A stretch of DNA of 12,977 nt from Methanothrix sp. (GCA_028688175.1 JAQTYS010000056.1:1-12977); one strand, 5' to 3'; numbered from the stretch's first letter, positions 7,286 through 12,890 are shown. Program-made: numbers and translations. Notes: generated by a model not told the origin, from the sequence alone.

Positions 7286-7321
7286 AAAAAAAGGCGGCAA
7301 TGGCACAGACACTCATGCCAT
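7286..7321 (-). terminator. Hairpin plus T-run terminator of the GltB2 paralog
   Basis: ATGGCA (7300-7305) and TGCCAT (7316-7321) form a 6-bp stem. On the - strand this is followed by GCCGCC and a T7 run (A7 at 7286-7292 on the + strand). It lies 27 bases past the stop codon of the - strand gene. Confidence 0.6.
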
Positions 7322-7348
7322 GTCTATTGGCTAATCTTGATTACGCCG

Positions 7349-8956
7349 CTACTCGCTTACTGTGATCCAAGCGTCTAGGATCTCTTCCGCTTCATCGCGG
7401 TAAGCATCCATGACATAGGGTATGCCCGAGACATAGGCAGCCTCTTCCGAGAGTGCCATGAGATCTCTCCGGGAAATTGTGCTCAATTTGAAGTTGCGAG
7501 AGCCGGCCATCAATTGCTGTATTCCTGTCTTGAATTTCTGGCAATAGGTATACAGACCGATAGCACCCCAGGGAATCTGCTTGATTTCCTGGCCGAACTT
7601 GCTCTTAAGATCCTCTAAGGAGACAAAGATCTCTTCTGCTTGGCTTCCATACTTTGAGACGCTCTTGGGCAGCTCGCCTTTCCCCAGCCAAGCGCCGATG
7701 TTCTTTCCTACCATTCCCGGGATCATGAGGGCTCTGCCCATACATACTGCTTTGACAAAGGGCGCGCCCATAGCAATGGCCTTGAACACCCCATCCTCTG
7801 AAGAAAATCCGCCTGCCATGGCAATATCCGGGATCTTCATGCCCCTTCGAGAGAGTTTGCTGCAAAACTCATAGGTAAGGGCCTGCAGATAGAAGGTGGG
7901 AATGCCCCATTCATTCATCATGGGCCAGGGACTCATGCCGGTCCCTCCCGGAGCGCCGTCGATGGTCAGCAGATCGATCTTGGCCTCAGCACCATAGCGT
8001 ATAGCCATAGCCAGCTCGGCCATGCTGTAGGCTCCCGTCTTGAGGGTGATGCGCTTGAAGCCCAGATCCCGCAGCCTGCTCACTTCCTCGAAGAATCCGT
8101 CCCGGGACACAAATCCCAGTCGAGAATGCCGCTCAAACTCTTTGATGGCTCCGGTCTTGTAGGCCATCTGCACCTCAAGATTGCTGGGATCTGGCTGTAC
8201 CACATAACCCCGGCTCTTTAGCTCCTGTGCTCTCTCCAGGGTATCCACCTTTATCTCGCCGCCGATGCATTTGGCACCCTGGCCCCACTTCAGCTCAATG
8301 GTCTCCAGATTGTGCCGGGATGAGACATATTCGGCAACTCCCAGGCGGGTGTCCTCTACATTCATCTGGACAAGTATTTCGCCATAGCCCTCATGGAATT
8401 TCTTGTAGGTCTCAATCCTGCGATCCATCTCTGGAGACTTCTTCACCTTACCTTTTCCATCCAAAACCAATTCAGGGTCTACTCCGCAGACGTTCTCGCC
8501 GCAGACGAGCGTAATGCCGGATATGGCTGCGCCCACTGCAAAATGCTCCCAGTTTTTCCTGGCAATTTCTGTGGATCCCAGAGCACCTGTAAAGATGGGC
8601 AGCTTCATCCTCACCTTCTTTGACCAGCCGTATTCTGTGGTGATGTCCACATTGGGAAAGATCGATGTGTCCGGTCCGGCTTCGACCCCCTCAGGTAGAC
8701 CATGAGCGCCCACAGCATAGCCCTGAATGTTGAGATGAGAATAGTCGAGTGGATAGTTCTTATCAGCTCCGGCAGTCATCTCTCCAAATGGGCCTGGGTA
8801 GAGCACCTCCCTTCCCCGGAAGGAAGCAAGCCAGGTCTCACAACCACCCTTGCATCCATCAATACATCTGGTACAAATTCCAGACATAGGAACAACATCT
8901 CTAGAACGATTGAATGTTCCCGTTGCTTCATTGGCGTTAGGCCTTCTCAAATTCAT
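7349..8956 (-). CDS. FMN-binding glutamate synthase family protein (GltB2 paralog) with N-terminal Cys4 cluster
   Basis: A 535-aa protein of the glutamate synthase FMN-domain family (COG0069 type). Visible blocks include FTGALGSTEI, IELKWGQGAKCIGGEIKV (in place of the SQGAKPGxGG loop), LLTIDGAPGGTGMSPWP, IAMAGGFSSEDGVFKAIAMGAPFVK and CMGRALMIPG, so an FMN-binding barrel is likely. Near the N-terminus C28-x2-C31-x3-C35-x3-C39 could hold a [4Fe-4S] cluster. The C-x5-C-x4-C loop of the [3Fe-4S] cluster seen in the gene at 1-738 is absent: only one cysteine follows the FMN-phosphate loop. I start at ATG 8956, which has AGGTG six bases upstream; a GTG at 8965 lies inside that AGGTG. There is no adjacent amidotransferase or GXGXG gene. 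True glutamate synthase activity is therefore uncertain; an oxidoreductase linked to amino-acid or ammonia metabolism is a safer description. Confidence 0.85.
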   Translation of the reverse strand: MNLRRPNANEATGTFNRSRDVVPMSGICTRCIDGCKGGCETWLASFRGREVLYPGPFGEMTAGADKNYPLDYSHLNIQGYAVGAHGLPEGVEAGPDTSIFPNVDITTEYGWSKKVRMKLPIFTGALGSTEIARKNWEHFAVGAAISGITLVCGENVCGVDPELVLDGKGKVKKSPEMDRRIETYKKFHEGYGEILVQMNVEDTRLGVAEYVSSRHNLETIELKWGQGAKCIGGEIKVDTLERAQELKSRGYVVQPDPSNLEVQMAYKTGAIKEFERHSRLGFVSRDGFFEEVSRLRDLGFKRITLKTGAYSMAELAMAIRYGAEAKIDLLTIDGAPGGTGMSPWPMMNEWGIPTFYLQALTYEFCSKLSRRGMKIPDIAMAGGFSSEDGVFKAIAMGAPFVKAVCMGRALMIPGMVGKNIGAWLGKGELPKSVSKYGSQAEEIFVSLEDLKSKFGQEIKQIPWGAIGLYTYCQKFKTGIQQLMAGSRNFKLSTISRRDLMALSEEAAYVSGIPYVMDAYRDEAEEILDAWITVSE

Positions 8957-8980
8957 TAGTGACACCTTTTATATTTTTAT

Positions 8981-8988
8981 ATTTATAA
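8981..8988 (-). promoter_or_regulatory. Candidate TATA box of the GltB2 paralog
   Basis: Read on the - strand, CGTTATAAATATAAAA ends about 15 bases before AGGTG. The start site predicted from TTATAAAT would fall at about 8956-8960, giving a nearly leaderless message that loses the AGGTG. The true TATA box may therefore lie further upstream; the region is AT-rich enough to be ambiguous. Confidence 0.35.
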
Positions 8989-9047
8989 CGTCAAGGATTG
9001 GTGATCGGCACAATTGAGACTTATGGAAACATTATATTGACTAAGTA

Positions 9048-9123
9048 TACTATTATGATGCTTCCTTTAGCCCAATACGTCTATTTTGCGATATTAAATC
9101 CAGGTCTAATTTACTATTATGAT
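9048..9123. repeat. 12-bp direct repeat TACTATTATGAT
   Basis: Two exact copies, at 9048-9059 and 9112-9123, are 64 bases apart (about six DNA turns) between the two divergent promoters. They could be regulator half-sites, or chance in AT-rich DNA. Confidence 0.45.
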
Positions 9124-9142
9124 CCAGATACAATGCTAATTC

Positions 9143-9162
9143 TTCGATTCGAATATAAATAG
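9143..9162 (+). promoter_or_regulatory. hisH promoter: palindrome abutting a TATA box
   Basis: TTCGATTCGAA (9143-9153) is a palindrome with 5-bp arms and one central base. It runs directly into TATAAATAG (9154-9162), a good archaeal TATA box. The palindrome covers the place of the BRE, so a protein bound there would be expected to block TFB. Transcription would begin near 9180, inside the tandem repeats. Confidence 0.5.
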
Positions 9163-9166
9163 ATTT

Positions 9167-9263
9167 TTATGAATAATTCATAACTTTTATGAAATCAGCT
9201 TAAGGAGAACGAATCAATTCTTGTGAAAAATTCCTAATTTTTATGAAATCAGATTAAGGAAAA
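9167..9263 (+). repeat. Imperfect tandem repeat, 54-base period, upstream of hisH
   Basis: Unit 1 (9167-9209) and unit 2 (9221-9263) match at 37 of 43 positions without gaps. The core TTTTATGAAATCAG is identical in both (9185-9198, 9239-9252) and is followed by TTAAGGA after one variable base. The repeats lie between the TATA box and the hisH ATG, so they are either in the transcribed leader or part of a larger control region. Confidence 0.75.
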
Positions 9264-9362
9264 GCTTTTCTGGCGGGCTTGCCCAAAGGCAATGTAATTG
9301 ATCTCCAGCAAAGGTCGTAAATAGAAATATCGAAAAAAGCTGGTGAAAGAAGGATAACAACG

Positions 9363-9968
9363 ATGACAATTGTCATAGTGGATTATGGTATGGGAAACCT
9401 TTTCAGCATCTACAACGCCCTGGATTATGTAGGAGGAAATCCTAAAATCGTTCGCGATCCTGATGGCCTGGACGATGCAGACGGCATAGTAGTTCCTGGA
9501 GTGGGGGCCTTTGGAAGCTGCATGAGTCAGCTCTCACGATTCGAGAGTTCGCTTTTACACAGCTTTCGGGAAGGAGTGCCGATGCTTGGCATTTGCGTGG
9601 GCATGCAAGTGCTCTTCGAGGAGAGCGAAGAGAGCCCCGGTGCTAAGGGCCTGGGCTGGATAGGCGGCAAGGTGGTACACCTGCCGGATGGCGTGATGAT
9701 TCCCCAGATGGGCTGGAACGACCTCTCCATCAAGCGCCCAGTGGAGATGCTGGATGGAATATCAGATGGAGATATGTTCTATTTTGTACATTCCTACTAC
9801 GGCCAGCCGAAAGACAGGTCTGTGATTGCCGCTACTACAGAGTATGGTGTGGAAGTGACGGCTGCGGTGAGCAAGGACAACCTCTTTGCCACCCAGTTTC
9901 ACCCCGAGAAGTCAGGTGCCAAGGGCCTGAGAATTCTAGAGAACTTTGTGAGGTCGATACGATGCTAG
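9363..9968 (+). CDS. hisH: Imidazole glycerol phosphate synthase, glutamine amidotransferase subunit
   Basis: A 201-aa class I glutaminase that releases ammonia from glutamine and channels it to HisF, at the step making imidazole glycerol phosphate and AICAR in histidine synthesis. The N-terminus IVDYGMGNLFS and VVPGVGAFGSCM are typical of HisH. The catalytic triad is complete: C78 in GICVGMQ, and H180 and E182 in QFHPE. Length matches the family. The ATG is preceded by GAAGGA about 8 bases upstream. It overlaps hisF by 7 bases, which implies translational coupling and 1:1 assembly. The remaining his genes are not in the window, so the pathway genes are scattered, as is common in archaea. Confidence 0.96.
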   Translation: MTIVIVDYGMGNLFSIYNALDYVGGNPKIVRDPDGLDDADGIVVPGVGAFGSCMSQLSRFESSLLHSFREGVPMLGICVGMQVLFEESEESPGAKGLGWIGGKVVHLPDGVMIPQMGWNDLSIKRPVEMLDGISDGDMFYFVHSYYGQPKDRSVIAATTEYGVEVTAAVSKDNLFATQFHPEKSGAKGLRILENFVRSIRC

Positions 9969-10774
9969 CGAGAAGGATTATTCCCTGTTTGGACTGCGAT
10001 CTGGGTGTGCCTGGGGGTCGAGTCGTCAAGGGCATTGAGTTCAAACAGATAAGATATGCCGGCATCCCCTGGGAGCTGGCCGGCCAGTATTATCAGGACG
10101 GTGCCGATGAGATCGTCTTTTTGGACATAACAGCATCTCACGAGCGACGGGAGACCATGACCAGCGTCATCAAAGAGACCTCGCGTTCGGTCTTTGTGCC
10201 TCTCGCTGTAGGCGGGGGCATAAGCAGTGTGGAGCAGGCAAGAGAGGTATTCAATGCCGGAGCTGACAAGATCACTGTGAACACCTCAGCATTAAAACGT
10301 CCTGAGCTGATCAGCGAGATCTCCGATCGATATGGAAATCAGGCTGTCGTACTGGCCATAGATGCCAAGCGGCGCTATTCAGAGGACGAAGGCAGGATTA
10401 TTGTGCAAACCGAGCAAGGCCCATGCTGGTTTGAGTGCTCTTTTTATGGAGGCAGGCAGTTTACAGGCATCGACGCCATCGCCTGGGCAAGCAAGGCAGT
10501 ATCTCTGGGGGCAGGAGAGATTCTTCTCACCAGCATGGATCGAGATGGGACCTATGATGGCTTCGACATCCCACTCACAGATGCCGTGGCCAAAAAGGTT
10601 AAAGTGCCCGTTATCGCCTCTGGAGGCTGCGCCAGCCCGGATCACATGCTGGAGGTCTTCCAGAAAACCGAGGCTTCCGCAGCGCTGGCGGCGAGCATCT
10701 TTCACTTCGGAGAGTGGAATGTGGGCAATGTCAAGGCATATCTCAAAGAGAGGGGCGTGAACGTGCGCATCTGA
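9962..10774 (+). CDS. hisF: Imidazole glycerol phosphate synthase, cyclase subunit
   Basis: A 270-aa (beta/alpha)8 cyclase that uses ammonia from HisH to convert PRFAR into imidazole glycerol phosphate and AICAR. The two catalytic aspartates are present: D11 in IIPCLDCD and D134 in VLAIDAKRR. Phosphate-binding loops are visible at PLAVGGGIS (80-88), GADKITVNTSA (100-110) and VIASGGCASPDH. The second half keeps the LLTSMDRDGTYDGFD block. The start ATG is inside the end of hisH. One small difference from many HisF proteins is CLDCDLGVPGGRVVKG, with Cys12 where Val is common and four extra residues before the RVVKG loop. It is followed six bases later by the FeoA-like gene. Confidence 0.96.
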   Translation: MLARRIIPCLDCDLGVPGGRVVKGIEFKQIRYAGIPWELAGQYYQDGADEIVFLDITASHERRETMTSVIKETSRSVFVPLAVGGGISSVEQAREVFNAGADKITVNTSALKRPELISEISDRYGNQAVVLAIDAKRRYSEDEGRIIVQTEQGPCWFECSFYGGRQFTGIDAIAWASKAVSLGAGEILLTSMDRDGTYDGFDIPLTDAVAKKVKVPVIASGGCASPDHMLEVFQKTEASAALAASIFHFGEWNVGNVKAYLKERGVNVRI

Positions 10775-10780
10775 TTAGAA

Positions 10781-11026
10781 ATGGGGTACATAGAGCTTAG
10801 CAAGGCACCCTGCAATCAGACCCTGGAGATCATGATAATAAATGATGCCGGTTGGGAGAAGAGGTTTGAGTCCATGGGCATTCGAAAAGGAAGGCATATC
10901 CGTAAAATTGCCTCCCAGCCCTTTGGTGGGCCGATTGTAATTGAGGTAAACGGCTCGAAGATGTCGCTGGGCCGCAATATTGCTGCAAAAATCGAGGTGG
11001 AGGTACTAGCCAGTCCCTCCCATTAA
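10781..11026 (+). CDS. FeoA-domain protein
   Basis: An 81-aa protein with the FeoA/SH3-like pattern: L-x3-P-x-N-x-T at the start, RFESMGIRKGRHIRKI in the middle, then GGPIVIEVNGSKMSLGRNIAAKIEVEVL. FeoA is a small cytosolic partner of the ferrous iron transporter FeoB, and the same fold occurs at the C-terminus of DtxR-type regulators. No feoB is in this window; the gene sits 6 bases after hisF, apparently in the his transcript. It has no clear ribosome-binding site of its own, so it probably depends on read-through from hisF. Its role could be regulatory or in iron uptake; the link to histidine synthesis may be just shared transcription. Confidence 0.8.
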   Translation: MGYIELSKAPCNQTLEIMIINDAGWEKRFESMGIRKGRHIRKIASQPFGGPIVIEVNGSKMSLGRNIAAKIEVEVLASPSH

Positions 11027-11054
11027 TAATATACTCTGCTTCCCTCCGTTTTGA

Positions 11055-11432
11055 TTAAGTTGCTATGAGTTGCTTGAGCCTCTGGATGCTCTCCATAGCC
11101 TGGGCAGACTCATGCAGCTTCTCATCCTCAAAATGCTTGATGATCGAATCAATGCCTGCTCTCAGCGAGTAGACTTTCATTGGTCTGCCTTTGCCTTCGC
11201 GCTTGATTTCTTTCTCTTCTATCCAGTTGTTGTCACGCAGGGTACGCATGGCAATGCTTACTTCCGGCTGGCGAAGGTCTGATCCCATCTCGATTTCGCG
11301 AGAGGAGGCTTCATCCACATTAGCCAGAAAGGTTATGAGCGTTGCAACGTTGCGCGGAACGCTCAGGGAGCGAAGCGTTTCGACAAATTCCATGTCCTTA
11401 TCATCCAGGATCTTTACGGTGGACTCTTTCAT
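11055..11432 (-). CDS. Winged-helix transcriptional regulator (TrmB/ArsR/MarR-like)
   Basis: A 125-aa DNA-binding protein. Residues about 25-90 form a winged helix-turn-helix: VPRNVATLITFLAN (first helix), SSREIEMGSDL, the recognition-helix region RQPEVSIAMRTLRDNNWI, and a basic wing, KREGKGRPMKVYSL, whose GRPxKxY is typical of archaeal wHTH regulators. The last 35 residues are a likely dimerisation helix. I start at ATG 11432 because GGTGA lies five bases before it; an in-frame ATG at 11444 just upstream is less likely. It is transcribed away from the 182-aa gene and converges on the feoA-like gene. No ligand-binding domain is present. The target is unknown; inverted repeats in its own upstream region suggest autoregulation. 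Confidence 0.78.
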   Translation of the reverse strand: MKESTVKILDDKDMEFVETLRSLSVPRNVATLITFLANVDEASSREIEMGSDLRQPEVSIAMRTLRDNNWIEEKEIKREGKGRPMKVYSLRAGIDSIIKHFEDEKLHESAQAMESIQRLKQLIAT

Positions 11433-11451
11433 AATTGTCACCATATTTTTC

Positions 11452-11620
11452 TTGCCACAAATACTTAATGATATAAATAATTTGTTTTGAAAGGGAATAT
11501 CTTTAATTTTACTTAATTAGACTAATACTTTAGATAATAACTTTCAAAGCAAGCAGCATTTACAAATAGGTGACAATCCACACCTGAATGCTTGAGAATG
11601 AGAATTTATATTTGTGGCAA
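11452..11620. repeat. Widely spaced 12-bp inverted repeat TTGCCACAAATA / TATTTGTGGCAA
   Basis: TTGCCACAAATA at 11452-11463 and its exact reverse complement at 11609-11620 are 157 bases apart. Each copy sits just downstream of a TTTATA element on its own strand. This fits paired operator sites at two divergent promoters, possibly with DNA looping, and the adjacent wHTH regulator is the natural candidate binder. Confidence 0.55.
11470..11477 (-). promoter_or_regulatory. TATA box of the wHTH regulator gene
   Basis: On the - strand TTTATATC lies about 40 bases before the preferred ATG at 11432. The start site expected near 11448 would give a leader of roughly 16 bases that includes GGTGA. One arm of the 12-bp inverted repeat lies between the TATA box and the start site. 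Confidence 0.55.
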
Positions 11621-11761
11621 TTTCCAAATGCACATTAATGGAGTTGCACCGAAGGGGTGATTTTTCTGGGCCTCGCTCTACCTCAGATCAGAATTAGATT
11701 AAATAATTAATTTAGGACGAATTAACATAAATTCAATTATAATGATATTTACACTGAAATT

Positions 11762-11779
11762 TATCTTTAGGCAAAGATA
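11762..11779. promoter_or_regulatory. Palindrome TATCTTT-AGGC-AAAGATA
   Basis: Perfect 7-bp arms around a 4-base centre, about 50 bases upstream of the TATA box of the 182-aa gene. It could be a protein-binding site; as RNA it would be a weak hairpin without a T-run. Confidence 0.4.
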
Positions 11780-11830
11780 GTAAGCCGTGAATATTTCCTC
11801 TGAAGATCCAGCGTCCCCTGAATCGAGCAA

Positions 11831-11838
11831 TATATATT
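11831..11838 (+). promoter_or_regulatory. TATA box of the 182-aa gene
   Basis: TATATATT lies about 28 bases before the ATG at 11862, so transcription would begin at or within a few bases of the start codon. The message is probably leaderless, which explains why no ribosome-binding site is seen. Confidence 0.5.
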
Positions 11839-11861
11839 TCCCGGCGGGCTAATGTATCATC

Positions 11862-12410
11862 ATGATATCCCTAATGGTTCGCGAGAAGGAGATCAAAGAG
11901 CTGGCCCGAACCGAGGTAGGAAACCTTCCAGGAGTTCTATTTGCAGGTACCAGTCCTCTTTTGCGCCCCTTTATGAAGAAGCTGGAAGCCCTGCTGCCAG
12001 CGGAAAACAGGGGACTTGGGGACAGCTATATTCTCAATGCGCTTCATTCTCACATCGACCAGGTACATGCCGACGAGTTGCAGATCGCAGTGAAGAGCGG
12101 TGATTTACAGGTTGTAATCCGTCGCGAAGAGCTGGGCGAAATAATAGGCGAGAGATATCCTACCACCGATCACCATCGCCTCAATCTGCCCGGCCTTTTA
12201 TTCCTGCAGAGCAGTCCCTCTCTTCAGACTGCCAGTGCTATTCTGCTGCGCCGGGAACATAAGCTGCAAATTCCGGACGGCCGCAGAACTATGCGCTACA
12301 TCTTTCACATGGGCGTGGCCGCCATTGATGCGGATAAAGAGAAGATCTGCGTCCACTTCGATCCCGATAGGTTGCCCAAGAGGGCGGACGGCACCTCGGT
12401 ACTGGCGTAG
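11862..12410 (+). CDS. Unrecognised two-repeat protein (182 aa)
   Basis: I do not recognise this family. The protein has no signal peptide or membrane span. It consists of two halves that align without gaps at an offset of 87 residues. N21-L-P-G-V-L-F and S31-P32 match N108-L-P-G-L-L-F and S118-P119; H62, A70-D71, I75, V77 and R87 match H149, A157-D158, I162, V164 and R174. I count 17 identities in 68 positions, concentrated in NLPGxLF, SPxL, H and AD-x3-I-x-V. This suggests an internally duplicated domain of about 80 residues. The start at 11862 agrees with a leaderless promoter; MVREKE at 11874 is an alternative. It is divergent from the wHTH regulator with a shared control region, so it may be that regulator's target. 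Function unknown; the conserved His and Asp could be structural or catalytic. Confidence 0.7.
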   Translation: MISLMVREKEIKELARTEVGNLPGVLFAGTSPLLRPFMKKLEALLPAENRGLGDSYILNALHSHIDQVHADELQIAVKSGDLQVVIRREELGEIIGERYPTTDHHRLNLPGLLFLQSSPSLQTASAILLRREHKLQIPDGRRTMRYIFHMGVAAIDADKEKICVHFDPDRLPKRADGTSVLA

Positions 12411-12594
12411 ATAATTTTGAGCAGTGCTGAAAATAGCTAGGGCCTCGTCAGAATTATGGCTGCGCAGAGTACATTGTGACGCTTTCTAATAGCGAGCAAC
12501 GACACTTCGAATATTGGGCAATACGTTCGACTAATGGTGGAATAGATCACGCGCTGAAAATAAGTATGAAAAGACTGATCACGTTAATACGCGA

Positions 12595-12601
12595 TTTTTT
12601 T
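12595..12601 (+). terminator. T7 run downstream of the 182-aa gene
   Basis: TTTTTTT lies about 185 bases past the stop codon with no obvious hairpin before it. It is a possible archaeal terminator for that transcript. Confidence 0.3.
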
Positions 12602-12632
12602 GAGGATGGAATTGACGTTGCTCTCAACAATC

Positions 12633-12695
12633 AAACTGCGCGCGGCCACCCCACCCTAAAGAGAGGGGGTATGCTTCGGGCCGCGCGCTTCGTTT
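12633..12695 (+). repeat. Stem-loop A: GC-rich stem enclosing an IS200/IS605-like hairpin
   Basis: GCGCGCGGCC (12638-12647) pairs perfectly with GGCCGCGCGC (12679-12688), and AAAC (12633-12636) with GTTT (12692-12695). Inside lies ACCCCACCCTAAAG followed by GGGGGTATGCTTC. This resembles a 10-bp hairpin in which the right arm has mutated (ACCCC still pairs with GGGGT). From memory, hairpins followed by GGGGTATGC or GGGGTATTC are typical of the 3' end of archaeal tnpB genes and their RNA scaffolds. The stem is far richer in GC than the surrounding DNA. It may be a transposon end, a non-autonomous element or a structured RNA. Confidence 0.5.
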
Positions 12696-12816
12696 AGACG
12701 GAATCCAGAAACAATGAGATCATAGGTTCATTTGATCAAGAGACCAGAATAATTGTGAATCTGCATCAGATTGCCAGAAAACCCTGATAATCAATCCCAG
12801 GAAAAATGAAATCCAG

Positions 12817-12870
12817 GCGAGGGTTCACTTCATCCCCAACCTGAAGGTTGGGGTATTCGTGACCCTCTGC
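12817..12870 (+). repeat. Stem-loop B: CCCCAACC-TGAA-GGTTGGGG with outer stem
   Basis: Perfect 8-bp inner stem, CCCCAACC (12834-12841) and GGTTGGGG (12846-12853), with loop TGAA. It is flanked by TTCAT and TATTC and by an outer stem, GAGGGTTCAC (12819-12828) with GTGACCCTC (12859-12867), which has one bulged T. The block CCCCAACCTGAAG matches stem-loop A at 11 of 13 bases, and both continue into GGGGTAT. The layout is like the subterminal hairpin at the right end of IS200/IS605-family elements, but no tnpB precedes it. Confidence 0.6.
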
Positions 12871-12890
12871 ACTCCCGATGTAATAAATGA

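Larger units (their letters stand above)
6950..7348. other. Gene-free AT-rich intergenic region between gdh and the GltB2 paralog
   Basis: About 400 bases with no credible gene. It holds the gdh promoter near its left side, two sets of helical-turn-spaced direct repeats in the middle (7125-7191), and the terminator of the gene to the right (7286-7321). A 14-codon frame on the + strand at 7243-7287 is too short to support. Confidence 0.7.
8957..9362. other. Gene-free divergent intergenic region between the GltB2 paralog and hisH
   Basis: About 400 AT-rich bases without a credible gene. It carries the - strand promoter of the GltB2 paralog at the left, a 12-bp direct repeat, a palindrome and TATA box for hisH, and an imperfect tandem repeat. 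Near 9270-9283 a short GC-rich element with GGGC/GCCC arms follows the repeats. The distance from the hisH TATA box to its ATG, about 200 bases, is long for an archaeal leader. Confidence 0.7.
11433..11861. other. Gene-free divergent intergenic region between the regulator and the 182-aa gene
   Basis: About 430 AT-rich bases. It holds a TATA box on each side, a widely spaced 12-bp inverted repeat and a 7-bp-arm palindrome. It also holds small hairpin candidates at 11568-11585 (AGGTG/CACCT) and at about 11647-11659 (CACC/GGTG, followed by a T5 run). A short untranslated RNA starting after TTTATA at 11605 and ending at the T5 run is possible but unproven. Confidence 0.65.

Noticed and set aside
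7243..7287. 14-codon + strand frame MLPRKDEDLKRNVQ
   Set aside because: Looks peptide-like but is too short, lacks a ribosome-binding site and abuts the terminator of the opposite gene.
5088..9362. NrpR-type nitrogen operators upstream of the nitrogen genes
   Set aside because: I found no GGAA-N6-TTCC or GGTA-N6-TACC in the intergenic regions; the palindrome at 5215 has the half-sites in the wrong order.
11568..11659. Small RNA or terminator hairpins (AGGTG/CACCT and CACC/GGTG plus T5)
   Set aside because: The stems are only 4-5 bp in AT-rich DNA; recorded in the intergenic entry but not supported as separate RNA genes.
12476..12697. 73-codon + strand frame starting with GTG
   Set aside because: It has no ribosome-binding site, no recognisable family, and its last third is the GC-rich stem-loop A, so the frame is better explained by the structure.
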